Shown here piece after piece: positions 12,420 through 22,690 of a stretch of DNA of 64,000 nucleotides. This DNA is from Ditylenchus dipsaci (Eukaryota > Nematoda > Chromadorea > Rhabditida > Anguinidae), in the NCBI GenBank assembly GCA_004194705.1, contig SADC01001185.1, positions 124,001-188,000 on the forward strand, read 5' to 3'. Both the position numbers and the translations under genes were made by a program. The notes under the pieces are model-generated. The model did not search any database. It worked only from the letters and a program-made list of their open reading frames with translations, and was not told the origin of the DNA. Numbering within the stretch: the first letter of the stretch is position 1; each line of letters starts with the position of its first letter.

Positions 12420-13424
12420 ATGAAATTTGTTGTACTAGCTGTGTCTTTTGCCTCCATCATCCTGGTTTCATTGGCGGAGGAGAGTCCTGTAGGAGCTGGA
12501 GACGGACTTAAAGACGCTGTAGTGGATGCCACCACTTTGTCTACTCCAAATGTCACAATTGTGATGCACAGTGAGCCAGTCAACTCGGAGCAGAAGGTCA
12601 ACAATTTGTCTGCTTCCAAAGACAAACCTGAAGAATCTGTGGCTGACAAGGTGTCCGGCGCAGCCAATGATGCCAAAGATGCTGTGAATGGAGCTGCCAA
12701 GACTGCTGGACAAGCTGTTAGTGATGCTGCTGGTCAGTTGTAATTTAGCATTTTTTCAGTGAGACACATTGGCGGGCCATAGGCAATAAAAATATAAACA
12801 AAAGCGAAAAACTTTTGGTCTTTTTAGCAGCTTTCTGATGTATAATTCCTTTTTCACTCGTTTAATTATTATTGTTATGCCAAATTTCCCACTAAAAATG
12901 AGTCCCGTCGGGTAACCGAAAATCGGGTTCGGTGAAATTCCAGTTACAATAGAAGCTGGATATAATGCCATCGCAAAATGTTCGTTCCCGCCCAGGGTCC
13001 GACATTTTTTCACTTCAATTTTTCAAGAGTTATGATTCGTCATAATATTTTATATATTTATCCGGCCCTAGGCGGGAACGAACTTGAGTTAGTGGCGTTA
13101 TATCGAGCCTTACATTTAAGATAAAAAAGATAAGTCGAAAACTAAGTGCAGCTCAGTTAACTCATCGAAAGAAAACTGTAAAAAATAGCGGGACTTTTCG
13201 TAGACCGGATCAAAAAACTGACCGAATTTTACCCTGGTGAATACAAAAAATATCTTACCAAAATTGATGTCTAAAAAATTTAATATATTAATTGGGCTTT
13301 AATGTAATTTTTCCAAATTTGCAGGAAGTGCAGCAGAAAAACCGCCAATGGCTGTGCAGCTGCCACCTTATCGTTCATGTCAGCAGTTTTCATGGTTGCT
13401 TTCGCTTTCTACACCAGCCACTAG
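12420..13424 (+). CDS. small secreted Ala-rich protein, probably GPI-anchored
   Basis: Two exons, 12,420-12,739 and 13,325-13,424, join in frame across a GTAATT...GCAG intron to give about 139 residues. Residues 1-20 (MKFVVLAVSFASIILVSLAE) form a clear signal peptide. A Ser/Thr/Val-rich segment follows, then from about residue 75 an amphipathic Ala/Lys/Asp-rich repeat-like region (SVADKVSGAANDAKDAVNGA) resembling LEA-type or apolipoprotein-like helices. Exon 2 adds NGCAAATLSFM and a hydrophobic tail ending shortly before the stop, a typical GPI-anchor signal. Without splicing, exon 1 would stop at a TAA eight bases into the intron, giving a 107-residue soluble form; that alternative cannot be excluded. 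The intron holds a pogo-like MITE. No family name can be given; function is unknown. Confidence 0.75.
12940..13115. mobile_element. pogo-like MITE in the intron of the secreted-protein gene
   Basis: CCAGTTACAATAGAAGCTGG lies near the left end. Facing copies of GTTCGTTCCCGCCCAGGG and CCTAGGCGGGAACGAAC frame the core, as in the element at 11,457. Ends are degraded, so limits are approximate. Confidence 0.55.
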
Positions 13425-13814
13425 AGTGTTAACTATGGACCGACCATTACCACATACCACAGTTGACACACAACCAAACATCCCATTTTAAAGTACTTTA
13501 ATTTGACTTTGCTCAACTTATTTCTCTTTTATTCAGTTGCTTAGTGAGTCATTAATGTTAGGCGATGAAGAAAAGAAGAAAACAGCAAAATCATCTATTG
13601 AATACATCTATATTGTCGCATAATTCTTCTTCGCTACAGTATATATATAAAATATACACGTTATTATAAACTGCTTTATTTAATTTGTTGATGTATTTGT
13701 AGTAGTAGTGGCTGGAGAGGCAAAAGCCGTGGATTCATTAGCGAAATGAGTTTCAAGCAAGTCTAGTAGACGCTTCATATCCTTTCTAAAACACGTGAAA
13801 TAGGCTTAAAAGAG

Positions 13815-14037
13815 GCATGCCCGTGCGTTTCAAAAAGTGAATGCGGCGACCAGCAAATTATATTTTGAACCGTCCCATTTTTCACTTATTTCGCGTTCAC
13901 TATAATATTCATGAACTTATACTACTTTTAAAAATTAGGCAGAAAACTTAAAAATCTAGGAGAAAGCGCATGAAAAAAAATTATCGAGAAAGAAAAAAAA
14001 TTCTGTGCTTTCTCTGTGTAACGCACGTGCATGCCCC
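13815..14037. mobile_element. MITE with GGCATGCCCGTGCG termini
   Basis: Left end GAGGCATGCCCGTGCGTTTC and right end GTAACGCACGTGCATGCCCC are inverted. The same terminal type occurs at 59,053-59,305, at about 37,128-37,150 (one end) and in the arms around SNRPD2 (29,531 and 32,150). Confidence 0.6.
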
Positions 14038-14249
14038 TTTAAATGAGATTTTTTTACAAATATATTTATGTCTTACAGTTAACTACAACTACTTTCTAAT
14101 ATAATCATAACAACTTTGCTTTTTCCATTGTATAATTCATAGTAGCCAATTTAGTCAAGTACCTATTTTGCTATTTTTTCATACTATTTGTAAATGCAAA
14201 AATAAAATATTGTTTTGTCAAGAAAAAATAACGCAGCGATTGAACCTTA

Positions 14250-14655
14250 GGCCTGGTACCCAATGAGTGCGGATTTTTCATACCTCCTCACTCGGAAACG
14301 GCCGTAACTTTTTTTTTAAATTTTCAAAAATTATTCTGTTCGTGCCATCTTGTAGCTAAGATCCAGGGCTACGAGATAAGCTATTTATTAGCCACATGTG
14401 ATTCAAAAAGTTTGTTAAAAATGAGTGGATCCGCACTCTGGATCCGCACTTGATCCGAGTGCGGATCCAGAGTGCGGATCCACTCATTTTAACAAACTTT
14501 TAGACCGACATCTACTTTATCAATATCTCATCTGGTAGCCCTGGATCTTAGCTACAAGATGGCACCAACAGATAATTTTTACAAATTTTAAAAAAAAGTT
14601 ACGCCGTTCCGAGTGAGGAGGTATGAAAAAATCCGCACTCATTGGGTACCAGGCC
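14250..14655. mobile_element. PIF/Harbinger-type MITE with TTA duplication
   Basis: A 406-bp near-perfect palindrome. The termini GGCCTGGTACCCAATGAG and CTCATTGGGTACCAGGCC are exact inverted repeats, flanked on both sides by TTA. GGCC-type ends with a 3-bp TTA/TAA duplication are characteristic of PIF/Harbinger. No coding sequence. Confidence 0.85.
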
Positions 14656-14796
14656 TTACTCCCACCAATGGGCGTAGCAAGGGAGGAAGAGGATGAGGGG
14701 GCTATAGCCCCCCCCCGTCAGATTTTTCGAAAAAAAATTGTTAATTAAAGCACTATAAAACTCGAAAACGGTGTAGGGAAAATTACCTCTCGGAGG

Positions 14797-15461
14797 GGTT
14801 ATACGACACTTGCGGCCCAGAAACTTGCGGCCGTCACTTACGGCCGACATTTGCGCCGACTCTTGCGGCTCGACACTTGCGGCCCGATACTTAAAGATCC
14901 AGAAAATCTATTTAAAAATGGTTAGGGGTTGTACTGGGAGGGGAAAGCCATAATACAGGGGCTAGTATTAAGTAACTTATTTGGCTGCTTTGCCATGTTT
15001 TTCAACATAGACTTAGCAAAAAGAGTCTCTATATGCATTTTATGATCAAGAGTACTTCTCGGAATCATGTCTCTTCTCTGCATCTCTAACTCTCAAGCCC
15101 CTGCGCCCCCTTCGGGGCGCAGGGGGCTTGGGTGCTTGGTGCTTGGAGTTGAGGTGCGCACACCCACATACCTTAGACACAAATCACTCGAAAGTGACTC
15201 TGGATGCACGAAAAAGCATGCATACCAGAGTTATTTATGCGGTAGGCCCCAGTATTCAAAACCATGTTCAACATCTTTGTTCTTTGCCCCAAAAGCATTT
15301 TCCTCCTGTTACAAGACCGGGCCAAAGGCCAGCAATCCATTAATTCAGCCTAGCACTCAAACAGTGCTCAGGCGAAAAGCAACGAATCGAAAATTTCATC
15401 ACCAAGTATCGGGCTGCAAATGTTGGGCCGCAAGTTTCCGGCCGCAAGTGTCGTGTAACCC
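14797..15461. mobile_element. foldback-type element, GACACTTGCGGCC motif
   Basis: The left end holds about six variants of a 13-14 nt motif (ACACTTGCGGCC, AACTTGCGGCC, ACTCTTGCGGCT) at 14,800-14,890. The right end has the complementary GGCCGCAAGTGTCGTG at 15,430-15,455. The interior includes GCGCCCCCTTCGGGGCGC, a perfect hairpin near 15,105. Open frames inside are not convincing genes. Confidence 0.65.
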
Positions 15462-16087
15462 TCGGAGGGCTTTAGCCCATCCATCTCACACTCCCTGATT
15501 CAGTGTTTCCAATGCGGCCGAAAAAAAAAACAAGTCGATAAAGCCGAAGCATCTGCTTCTGCAAAATTTATGAATGGCCGAGAAAATAAATATGCTTATC
15601 GACAGTTTTGAAAAAGCGGATCGCAAAATCTATGCTTTTTGAAAAGCATAATTAATTTGACTATTTTTCACGCTTTTTAAAAAGCATATTAAGTTTCCCG
15701 ATTTTTCTTGGCTTTTAAAAAGCCGAGAAGTTCGATCACTTTTTTTCGTCTTGTCAGAAGAGCCGATATCATTTGACTTTTTCTCGACTTTTGTAACAGC
15801 CAATATTTTTTGATGATGTTTGAAATTGCAGGAGAAGGGTTGAACCAGCAGTCTCCCTGATATCAAGTTTGAAGGGTACTTGGCTTGGCTTATTTATGGC
15901 CAACTTTCTTCAACATTTTTTGTTTCGATACACCGAATTGATCCCAAGCAAAAATGCAGCAGAACTAGTGCAAAGACTCACAAGACAACAAGCAAATGTA
16001 ACAATATCCAAGCCAAAACAATTTGACCTCAAAACCTTACCGAAAACTAGGAGCTTTTAGACGGAAATTCAGGTGGTTGTGGCTTGG

Positions 16088-16602
16088 TTTCGTTCTTTTC
16101 TCAAAATTTTATAGGCCACTTTCTGAAAATAAAAATATCACATGATAAAGCATGAAAAGCCGCATCAGATACAATGTTCAGCTCACAAGTCTTGCTGTGT
16201 TTTCCCTTCTTTTTGAGAGGATTTAAGAATATGCTCGCCGCCTCATCAGGGGTGAATGATTCTGGTTTCATTTCACATGGGTTTGGAGTCAGTATTTTCG
16301 AACTCAACGTTCGTGCAAATTGTATACCAAAAAATGGCCAAGACCTTGACGAGTCTTTTTGCTAAAATTATCTGAACTTCAACATAATTGTGTTTATTAC
16401 AAACCCATTAAATAAAACCAGAGTCATCCACCACTGATCAAGCGGCCAGCATACTACTTAAATCCTCTCAAAAAGAAGGGAAAACACAGCAAGACTTGTG
16501 AGCTAATCATTGTATCTAATGCGGCTTTTCATGCTCTATCATGTGATATTTTTATTTTCAGAAAGTGGCCTATAAAATTTTGAGAAAAGAACGAAACGGC
16601 TC
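16088..16602. mobile_element. nested palindromic MITE in the left arm
   Basis: Starts GTTTCGTTCTTTTCTCAAAA and ends in the complement at about 16,602. It splits the left arm of the larger element: the corresponding place in the right arm (about 20,005) reads straight through. Confidence 0.7.
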
Positions 16603-16658
16603 TAGGTAAATTGAACCTTTACAAATTGAACCTCGTAAATTGAACTGAGGTAAATTGA

Positions 16659-18229
16659 GGCTGTACCCGAAATTTAAGCGGCGATTTGCTAAGTGGTCGA
16701 TTTGCTAAGCGGTCGTTTTGCTAAGAAAAAAATTTAAGCGCGAATTTGCTAAGAATTCACAATTTAAGCGCCAATTTGCTAAATGGTCGTTTTGCTAAGA
16801 ATTTTTTGCTAAGTAGTTGTTTTGATAAAGATCTTGTTTGTTAAGCTACATCTTCTTCAGTTCAGCTTAATTTCGGGTACAGACCTTAAAACCCAAACGG
16901 TTCAATCCAAAATCATGTTCTAAAAACGGTTTTAATTGAATCGGGGTCTCCTACTCTGGTCTGATTGCACCCAGAGGGATTCGAACCAGTAACTTTGGTG
17001 ATTAGTATATGGACCTCTTCGCCAAGTAAACACTCAAATTATGATAAAAAAGGTATGCACCCAGGTGGATTCGAACCAGCATCCTCGGTGATGGCTATCC
17101 AATGGTCGTCCACTTGGATCAAAATTTTTTTTTTACGTTTTCGGTTTCCAAAACAATTTTTCTGCACTAATTCCAGCATGCTGAAGATGGTTTGACAGTG
17201 TTTAAAATCACGTTTTATCGATAAATTTAGAGTTATTGTTAACGATTGATTTATCAAAATCAAGAATTCACGATACTCAAAATTTCTTGATAAAACGTGA
17301 TTTTACCACTGTCAACCATTTCAGGATGCTCGATTAGTGCAGAAAATTGATTTGGAACCGAAAACGTAAAAAAAAATTTTGATCCAAGTGGACGACCACT
17401 TGGATAGCCACCGCCGAGGATGCTGGTTCGATCCACCTGGTGCACACTTTATTTTTACCGTAATTTCAGATATAAAAGACTAACGTTTGACCTTTCAGGT
17501 CATTGGGTGAATATACCCCTACTCTTGAGTTGCCTGGATAACAACCTGTCCAGGTGGTACTCAACCCTAGATTTGGGATCGGGTAGGTGAAATCGCACTT
17601 TGGTCTCATCAAGTCCAATTATTCACAAATTTTTTGGTTGGAAAAATAGATTTTTTTTATTCAAATGAACTTTTTCATTTTTAAGACATCAGGTGGGCAT
17701 CCACCTGGTCAGGTGATACTACACCAGGTATTGAAGTTGGAGTGTGTAAAATCGCAATTTGGGCGTGACAAACCATCCCCACACAATTTTAAGTTAGAAA
17801 AAATGGCTTATTTTTATTTTAAGAAATTTTAATCTTTCAGGTTTGGGTTTGGTTTGGGTATTTAGTGGTTTTAGGTGCTTGAGGTGGTTTAGAATGGTTT
17901 GTGGTAGTTTGGACACAATCTGAAATATCTATTTACCTAGATCCCATATTCAAATCAGTAAAAAACAAAAAAAATTGGCCGAAAAATGACCGTCGGAAAA
18001 ATCTCTAATCCCTACCAGAACATTGAGAAAAAGGAAAGTACAAAAAGGCAGAAAAGTTCTTAACAAATCGGATTTAAGAAAGAATGCCTTAGCAATATAT
18101 TCTTAGCAAATGGGCGCCTAACGAAAAAATTCTTAGCAATTTGTCGCTTAGCAAAAAAATTCTTGGCAAAACGACCGCTTAGCAATCGACCACTTAGCAA
18201 AATGCCGCTTAAATTTCGGGTACAGCCTA
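16659..18229. mobile_element. nested foldback-type element, TTTGCTAAG motif
   Basis: Termini GGCTGTACCCGAAATTTAAG and its exact complement, flanked on both sides by TAAATTGA (an 8-bp duplication, although the host array also repeats this word). Subterminal arrays of TTTGCTAAGCGGTCG-like units lie at 16,680-16,855 and, inverted, at 18,065-18,210. It sits inside the GTAAATTGAACCT array of the outer element and itself contains the MITE at 17,101-17,402. Confidence 0.75.
17101..17402. mobile_element. GTCGTCCACTTGG-family foldback MITE
   Basis: Inverted arms: TGGTCGTCCACTTGGATC at the left and GATCCAAGTGGACGACCA at the right, with an inner pair around TCACGTTTTATCGA. The flanks share a tRNA-like GTGGATTCGAACCAGCATCC and its inverted counterpart at 17,415-17,445. 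Confidence 0.7.
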
Positions 18230-18617
18230 AATTGAACCTGAGGTAAATTGAACCGGGTAAATTGAACTTGAAAATTTGTCTTGAGACTATTTTTATCAGA
18301 ACTTTTTAAAATTTTTCCGGCGTATGAAAAGTAACCATTTCGGTGATAGGTAAGCACCCGGAAAGGGTAGGAAAACCACAAGGATATTAGGTCGACCCCA
18401 TAGTAGGGCTCGACCTAATATCTAAAGCATTTTTGTGGTTGTGCTACCCAGGTCTCTTCATCTAGGTAGTGTTACTTGGGTGGTAGCTTCGTGGCAGTTT
18501 AGTGGTTGAGGTATATGTAGATCGCCAAGTGTTGGCAACTAAGTGTCGGTCATCATTTGTTCATATAGTCCCTTTTCACTTTTTGGCCAATTGTTGAACT
18601 TTGTTTAGTATTTCAAA

Positions 18618-19421
18618 ATGGAGATGCTTTTAAGCGAGAAGAACAAACCGATGGTCTTTTTGAGGAATATATATACTGGCGAAAGAGCAAATAGAAAAGC
18701 GAACCTTCTGGCACTGCATCTTTTACCAGCTTGGATGTGGATGGAAAGGGGAGAGCAAATGCCCAGGTATTTTAAAAACTTATGTATGTTTTTTGGTTTC
18801 ATGGCATATTCGAATAGGAAGAGCTTCAACTTTCGATGGCATGGTGAAAGTAACGACGTCTCACAATCATTACGCCGACAAAATCAAGGTGGAACTAAAA
18901 ATAATGCAAGGGCAGTGCAGAAGCAAGCCAAAGAAATCCTCGGGTCACTGGTCTTTAGTGGTATTCATTTCAGATGATAATATTCATAATAAATTTGTTT
19001 AGGGGGTTATTATGGTTCACTCCACGGGGATGGCACAAAACATACTAGCCTGATCATGTAAATTTTTGAAAGCGTTTACTTTGACCAACAATAATTTAGG
19101 GAGTTCTTGCAAGAATAAGCGATCGAGAATGGCTACGAAGCTTGGATCCTGGTAACTGGATAGGATCTGCCAAAGTATGCTTTTTATTTCTCGGTTGGTG
19201 ACAATTCAAAGTTTTCAGGGATTCATCGCCAGACTAATACATTTGATTGTGGAGTTTTAATTTGGCAACACTCAAAGTGCTTATCTCGTGGCGAGCAATT
19301 TCACTTCACTGAAGCCCAGATGGACGGAATTTGTAAAGAAATGAGTAAAGAAATCTTGGGTGGAACACTGTTTAATTCGAATAATTGTTTGATGATGATT
19401 TTCCTTATGTTTGAATGTTGA
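18618..19421 (+). CDS. transposon-borne Ulp1-like C48 cysteine peptidase
   Basis: Exon-like blocks encode a C48 (Ulp1/SENP) peptidase domain. The first block opens at ATG 18,618. A second, ending near 18,975, contains KKSSGHWSLVVF, where His-Trp is the family's catalytic His with its usual neighbour. A third, from about 19,218, contains TNTFDCGVLIWQHSKCL, the DCG motif with the catalytic Cys at 19,248-19,250. The frame then runs to TGA near 19,421, with AATAAA about ten bases on. Exon joins between 18,975 and 19,218 are unclear, and I did not find the catalytic Asp with confidence, so it may be decayed. It lies inside a foldback-type element; Ulp1-like peptidases are known cargo of some MULE transposons. 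It is only distantly similar to the SENP-like gene at 59.8 kb. Confidence 0.7.
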
Positions 19422-19905
19422 GAAGTGGTTTGAATAAAATGTATTTTGAAAAAATTAAGTAGGGTCGCATTCGGCCGATCAGCAGAACCGGGAAAAACCC
19501 GGTTTTTTTCAAAATTACCGATCCAAAAAGTCGACCGATTGAAACCCTAGAATTGAGGATAAAAATAATTAGAGAGAGAGAGCAGTTTGCAAACTTAATA
19601 TAAAAAAAATTCCAGGAGGTCATCTTGATTCACCACCTGTACTCGGATATAGATTGAGTGGACCAAAACAGTTTACAGGACAGAGGCTTACTGGTCTTAT
19701 AAAAGTTAGTTTAGGACTGTTATTCTAGAAAAAAATGATGTTTACTAGCACCAGGATTCGAAACTGTGACTTCAGAAATTTACTGCGCGGATTACCACGG
19801 GTAAATTACCGGACGAGGAATTCACCACGGGAATATGCTGCCTCCCTTGAAAACTGTGATCTGGCAACCGGACTGGAAAAAATCTCATTTGAATAAAAAA
19901 ATCCT
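19422..19905. other. element interior without gene
   Basis: Contains a short GA microsatellite (19,570-19,582) and a tRNA-like GGATTCGAAACTGTGACTTC near 19,752. No coding signal. Confidence 0.4.
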
Positions 19906-20602
19906 TCAAGACAAATTTTGAGGTTCAATTTACCTCGGGTTCAATCTACCGAGGTTCAATTTGTATAGTTTCAATTTGTATAGGTTCAATTTACGGCCGC
20001 CCGAACGAAACCAGGCCACAACCAACTGAATTTCCGTCTAAAAGCCACGTTTTTTGTGAGGTCTTGGAGTGAAATGTTTTGGCTACAATTTTGTTATATT
20101 TGCTTGTTGTCTTGTAAGTATTTGAATTATTTCTGTTCCACTTTAAGACTTGTGAGAAATTATTTTATTCTGTTCTCACATTCTCTGTGAAATTCTAATA
20201 GTATTTGGTATATTGTCAGCAAAAATTTTCTATAATAGTCGACAAGGATAAGGTAAAGTAAGGTACCCTTCAAACTTCGATATCAGGGTGACTGCTGGTT
20301 TAACCTTTTCTCCTGCAATTTCGGCGTGACTTTTCTTTAATTTTTGTGCTGATTTTCAGCCTATCTTGTAGCTCTTGAAATTCTCTACAAGTATTGACCA
20401 CTTATTGAGCAGTAAAAAGGAACTATGACACGTCTAGGATCATTTTATGGTGAAAATTGAGGATTTTCAAAAAATCTCCTTTTTAGGGAAAATCGAAAAT
20501 TCTCTGTGAAATTCTAATCACTCGCATACAAGTTTGTGCGCAATAGATAGCGCTGATTGCGCCCTGCATTCTGGGATATTACACACCTAGGTAATGCATT
20601 CA

Positions 20603-20756
20603 CCGTATTTCCTCTAATTTAGCCCCAGGGGCTAAATTTTTGGATAACCGAAAGTCTTGAAATTGTAAACCAAAAATGGCCCTAACTCTGAAGTTCTAGT
20701 TAAAAAACAGAAGGGGGGTGCTAAATTAGGAGGGGGCTAAATTATAGGAAATACGG
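20603..20756. mobile_element. CCGTATTTCCTCTAAT-family MITE
   Basis: Inverted termini CCGTATTTCCTCTAATTTAG and CTAAATTATAGGAAATACGG, with TA on the right flank. Intact members of the same family lie at 30,289-30,519 and 48,533-48,689. Single ends occur near 7,807, 10,205, 34,288 and 61,360. Confidence 0.75.
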
Positions 20757-20964
20757 TATTTGAGCGTGTACTACCCATATTTTGCTCGAATTCCAGGTGG
20801 TTGGAAGTAGGTGAAATTACCTACTTTCAGAGACCGTTTTACCCGTTGTTTTCCCTCCTCTTTCCGAATTTTTTTTTCAGCTATCGTGCTCAGCGTGAAA
20901 TTCTGCACAAAACGCATAGTTGGTACACACAGCCTTTCCCGTGTTAAATCTTATCCTGGAAAAA

Positions 20965-21811
20965 ATGTATTGCCCTGGCTGCAAGTGTAATATAGCTCCT
21001 AAACTCTATACCCTCAAATCTCACTTGAAAGTAGGGTTGTCGATGCATTCCTTTCGATTAATCGAATCGAAAATCGAAATTTTCGATTAATCTAATCGAA
21101 TCGATAATCGAAAATCGAAATTTTCGATTAATCGAATCGATAATCGAAATTTCAATGAATCGAATCGAAAAACCCGAAAATTTTTTGATCCTCTTAATCA
21201 GTTAACGTGTTTCAGTGCATGAACTGGCTTTCTAATATAGCATCTAAATACGGCGGTTATTAAAAAAAGCTAGAATGTTACTCAAACTAGTTTTTTACAT
21301 AACTGTTCTGAACTTAAACACCTTGAGTCTGGGGTAGCTAGTCTAAAAATTTGTCTTATTGTTTAAAAAAACAAATCAACACAAGTACTTAAATAGACAA
21401 ACACTCGTGTTTTACATATCATTTCGGACTTTGGCTTCCAAAAAATTACTAAGACTTTTTTGGCTTTCAAAAATTACTTTAGGCTTGTGTTTTCTGCAAA
21501 TTATTCAGACTTTTCTTTTCAGCAATTACTTCAGACTTTGGCTTTTCCATGTGTACACATTCTCCGTGTGATATAAAAGGCTACCTTAAGACTACAGAAG
21601 ATTCCATTAATAATGGAATCGAATCAATAACCGAAATTTTCGATTACTCGAATTGAATCGATAATCGAAATTTTTCGATTAATGAGTGCGATTAATCGAT
21701 TTCGATTAATCGAATCCACAACCCTACTCGAAAGCTTTTCATGAGAAAGTATCGAAAGCAGTAATGCAACAGCAAAAGGCAGAAAAAGCAAGAGTAGGTT
21801 TTGGTCTGAAA
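20965..21811 (+). pseudogene. zinc-finger exon interrupted by a hAT-like MITE
   Basis: From an ATG at 20,965 the frame reads MYCPGCKCNIAPKLYTLKSH up to 21,031. After removal of the 695-bp insertion and one target copy it continues in frame as LKAFHEKVSKAVMQQQKAEK until a GTAGGT donor-like site near 21,808. Cys-x2-Cys followed 13 residues later by His-x4-His suggests one C2H2-type finger, then a Gln/Lys-rich helix. A splice-acceptor-like TTTTTTTTCAG lies about 85 bases upstream. I cannot name the protein or find its other exons. Confidence 0.5.
21032..21726. mobile_element. hAT-like MITE with ATTAATCGAA repeats
   Basis: Termini TAGGGTTGTCGATG and its near complement ending ACAACCCTA. The flanking 8-mers are CTTGAAAG (left) and CTCGAAAG (right), one mismatch apart, which fits hAT. 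Subterminal runs of CGATTAATCGAATCGA lie at both ends. Confidence 0.75.
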
Positions 21812-21829
21812 ATTGTTCCATTTAAATTT

Positions 21830-22690
21830 TTTCGATGATTGTCATAGGTTGACTATAAACGAAGTTTTCGCATGGTATTGTCGATTCCTTGCCTATCGCT
21901 GAACATATTCACTCATTCTTACTTGCACCAATGGGTAAAACTGCTCCTCGATGTAACACTTTACTTGGCTCCCACCACCCCCCCCCCGGCTGACCCACTT
22001 TCGAGGTGAATTTTTAAAAACCGATTGCATATTCGTGTTTCTCGACCCCGAATTTTTACGGAAATGATCATCAGATTCTGTGAAAGTGAAAAAAATTTTT
22101 TGGGATATACCTTGGTCCCCAAGGTAAAATTTTAGAAATTTTGAAAAAAAAAATTTTTTAATTGGCGCCTTTTGAATTTTTAAGGGATTCAGGGCTGGAT
22201 TGGGAGGGGAAGGGAATAAAAAGGAGCCACTTTCATGGCAGAACGTTAGAAAAGTGAATGTTTGTATTATTCGATTGTCTTACCCATATATTTCAAATGG
22301 GCCGTAGCAAAAAGAGACTCTATACGCAAGTAAAGTCTAGCCCTCCTCGAAACTGATGTTGGAACGTATGTGAACTAAATTTTTTTCCGAACCAAGTTAT
22401 AGGGGGCGCAGGGGGCGCACGTGCCCCCCCCCCCCTCCCGTCAGATTTTTTCCTTATCGGTGCCCCCCCCGTCAGATTTTTCCGAAAACGGTGTAGGTAA
22501 AATGGCCTCGAAAATTTGAAAAACGGTGTAGGTAAAATGGCCTGAAAATGGCCTGGTGCCCACCCCCCGTCAGAAATTCCTGCGTACGCCACTGTACATC
22601 TGATCCGTCCCAAGGTGAATAAACCTCCTTAAATTAGTCTCTATATGAGATACACCTCGATACAAGATACACTTGGTCCGGTCCCGAGGG
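21830..22690. other. no gene seen; polyC/polyG tracts
   Basis: Contains C-runs near 21,980, 22,430 and 22,465 and repeated phrases such as AAAACGGTGTAGGTAAAATG (22,490-22,545). No coding signal. Confidence 0.4.

Larger units (their letters stand above)
15821..20325. mobile_element. 4.5-kb foldback-type element carrying a C48 peptidase
   Basis: The left arm (15,821-16,095) and right arm (20,010-20,325) are inverted copies; they share GAAATTGCAGGAGA at the outside and CTTTTAGACGGAAATTCAG inside. Inward of each arm lies an array of GTAAATTGAACCT-like units: 16,617-16,658, continuing at 18,230-18,275 after a nested insertion, and 19,925-19,997 in the opposite orientation. A peptidase gene occupies 18,618-19,421. 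No clear target-site duplication was found, so the outer limits are approximate. Arrays of short repeats as termini recall Foldback elements of the MULE superfamily. Confidence 0.75.

Noticed and set aside
12404..12713. Antisense open frames opposite the secreted-protein gene
   Set aside because: They are mirror frames of a GC-richer coding exon, without signal or domain.
15067..15498. 143-codon open frame, the second longest in its region
   Set aside because: It lies inside a foldback-type element, crosses its repeat array and shows no domain or splice pattern.
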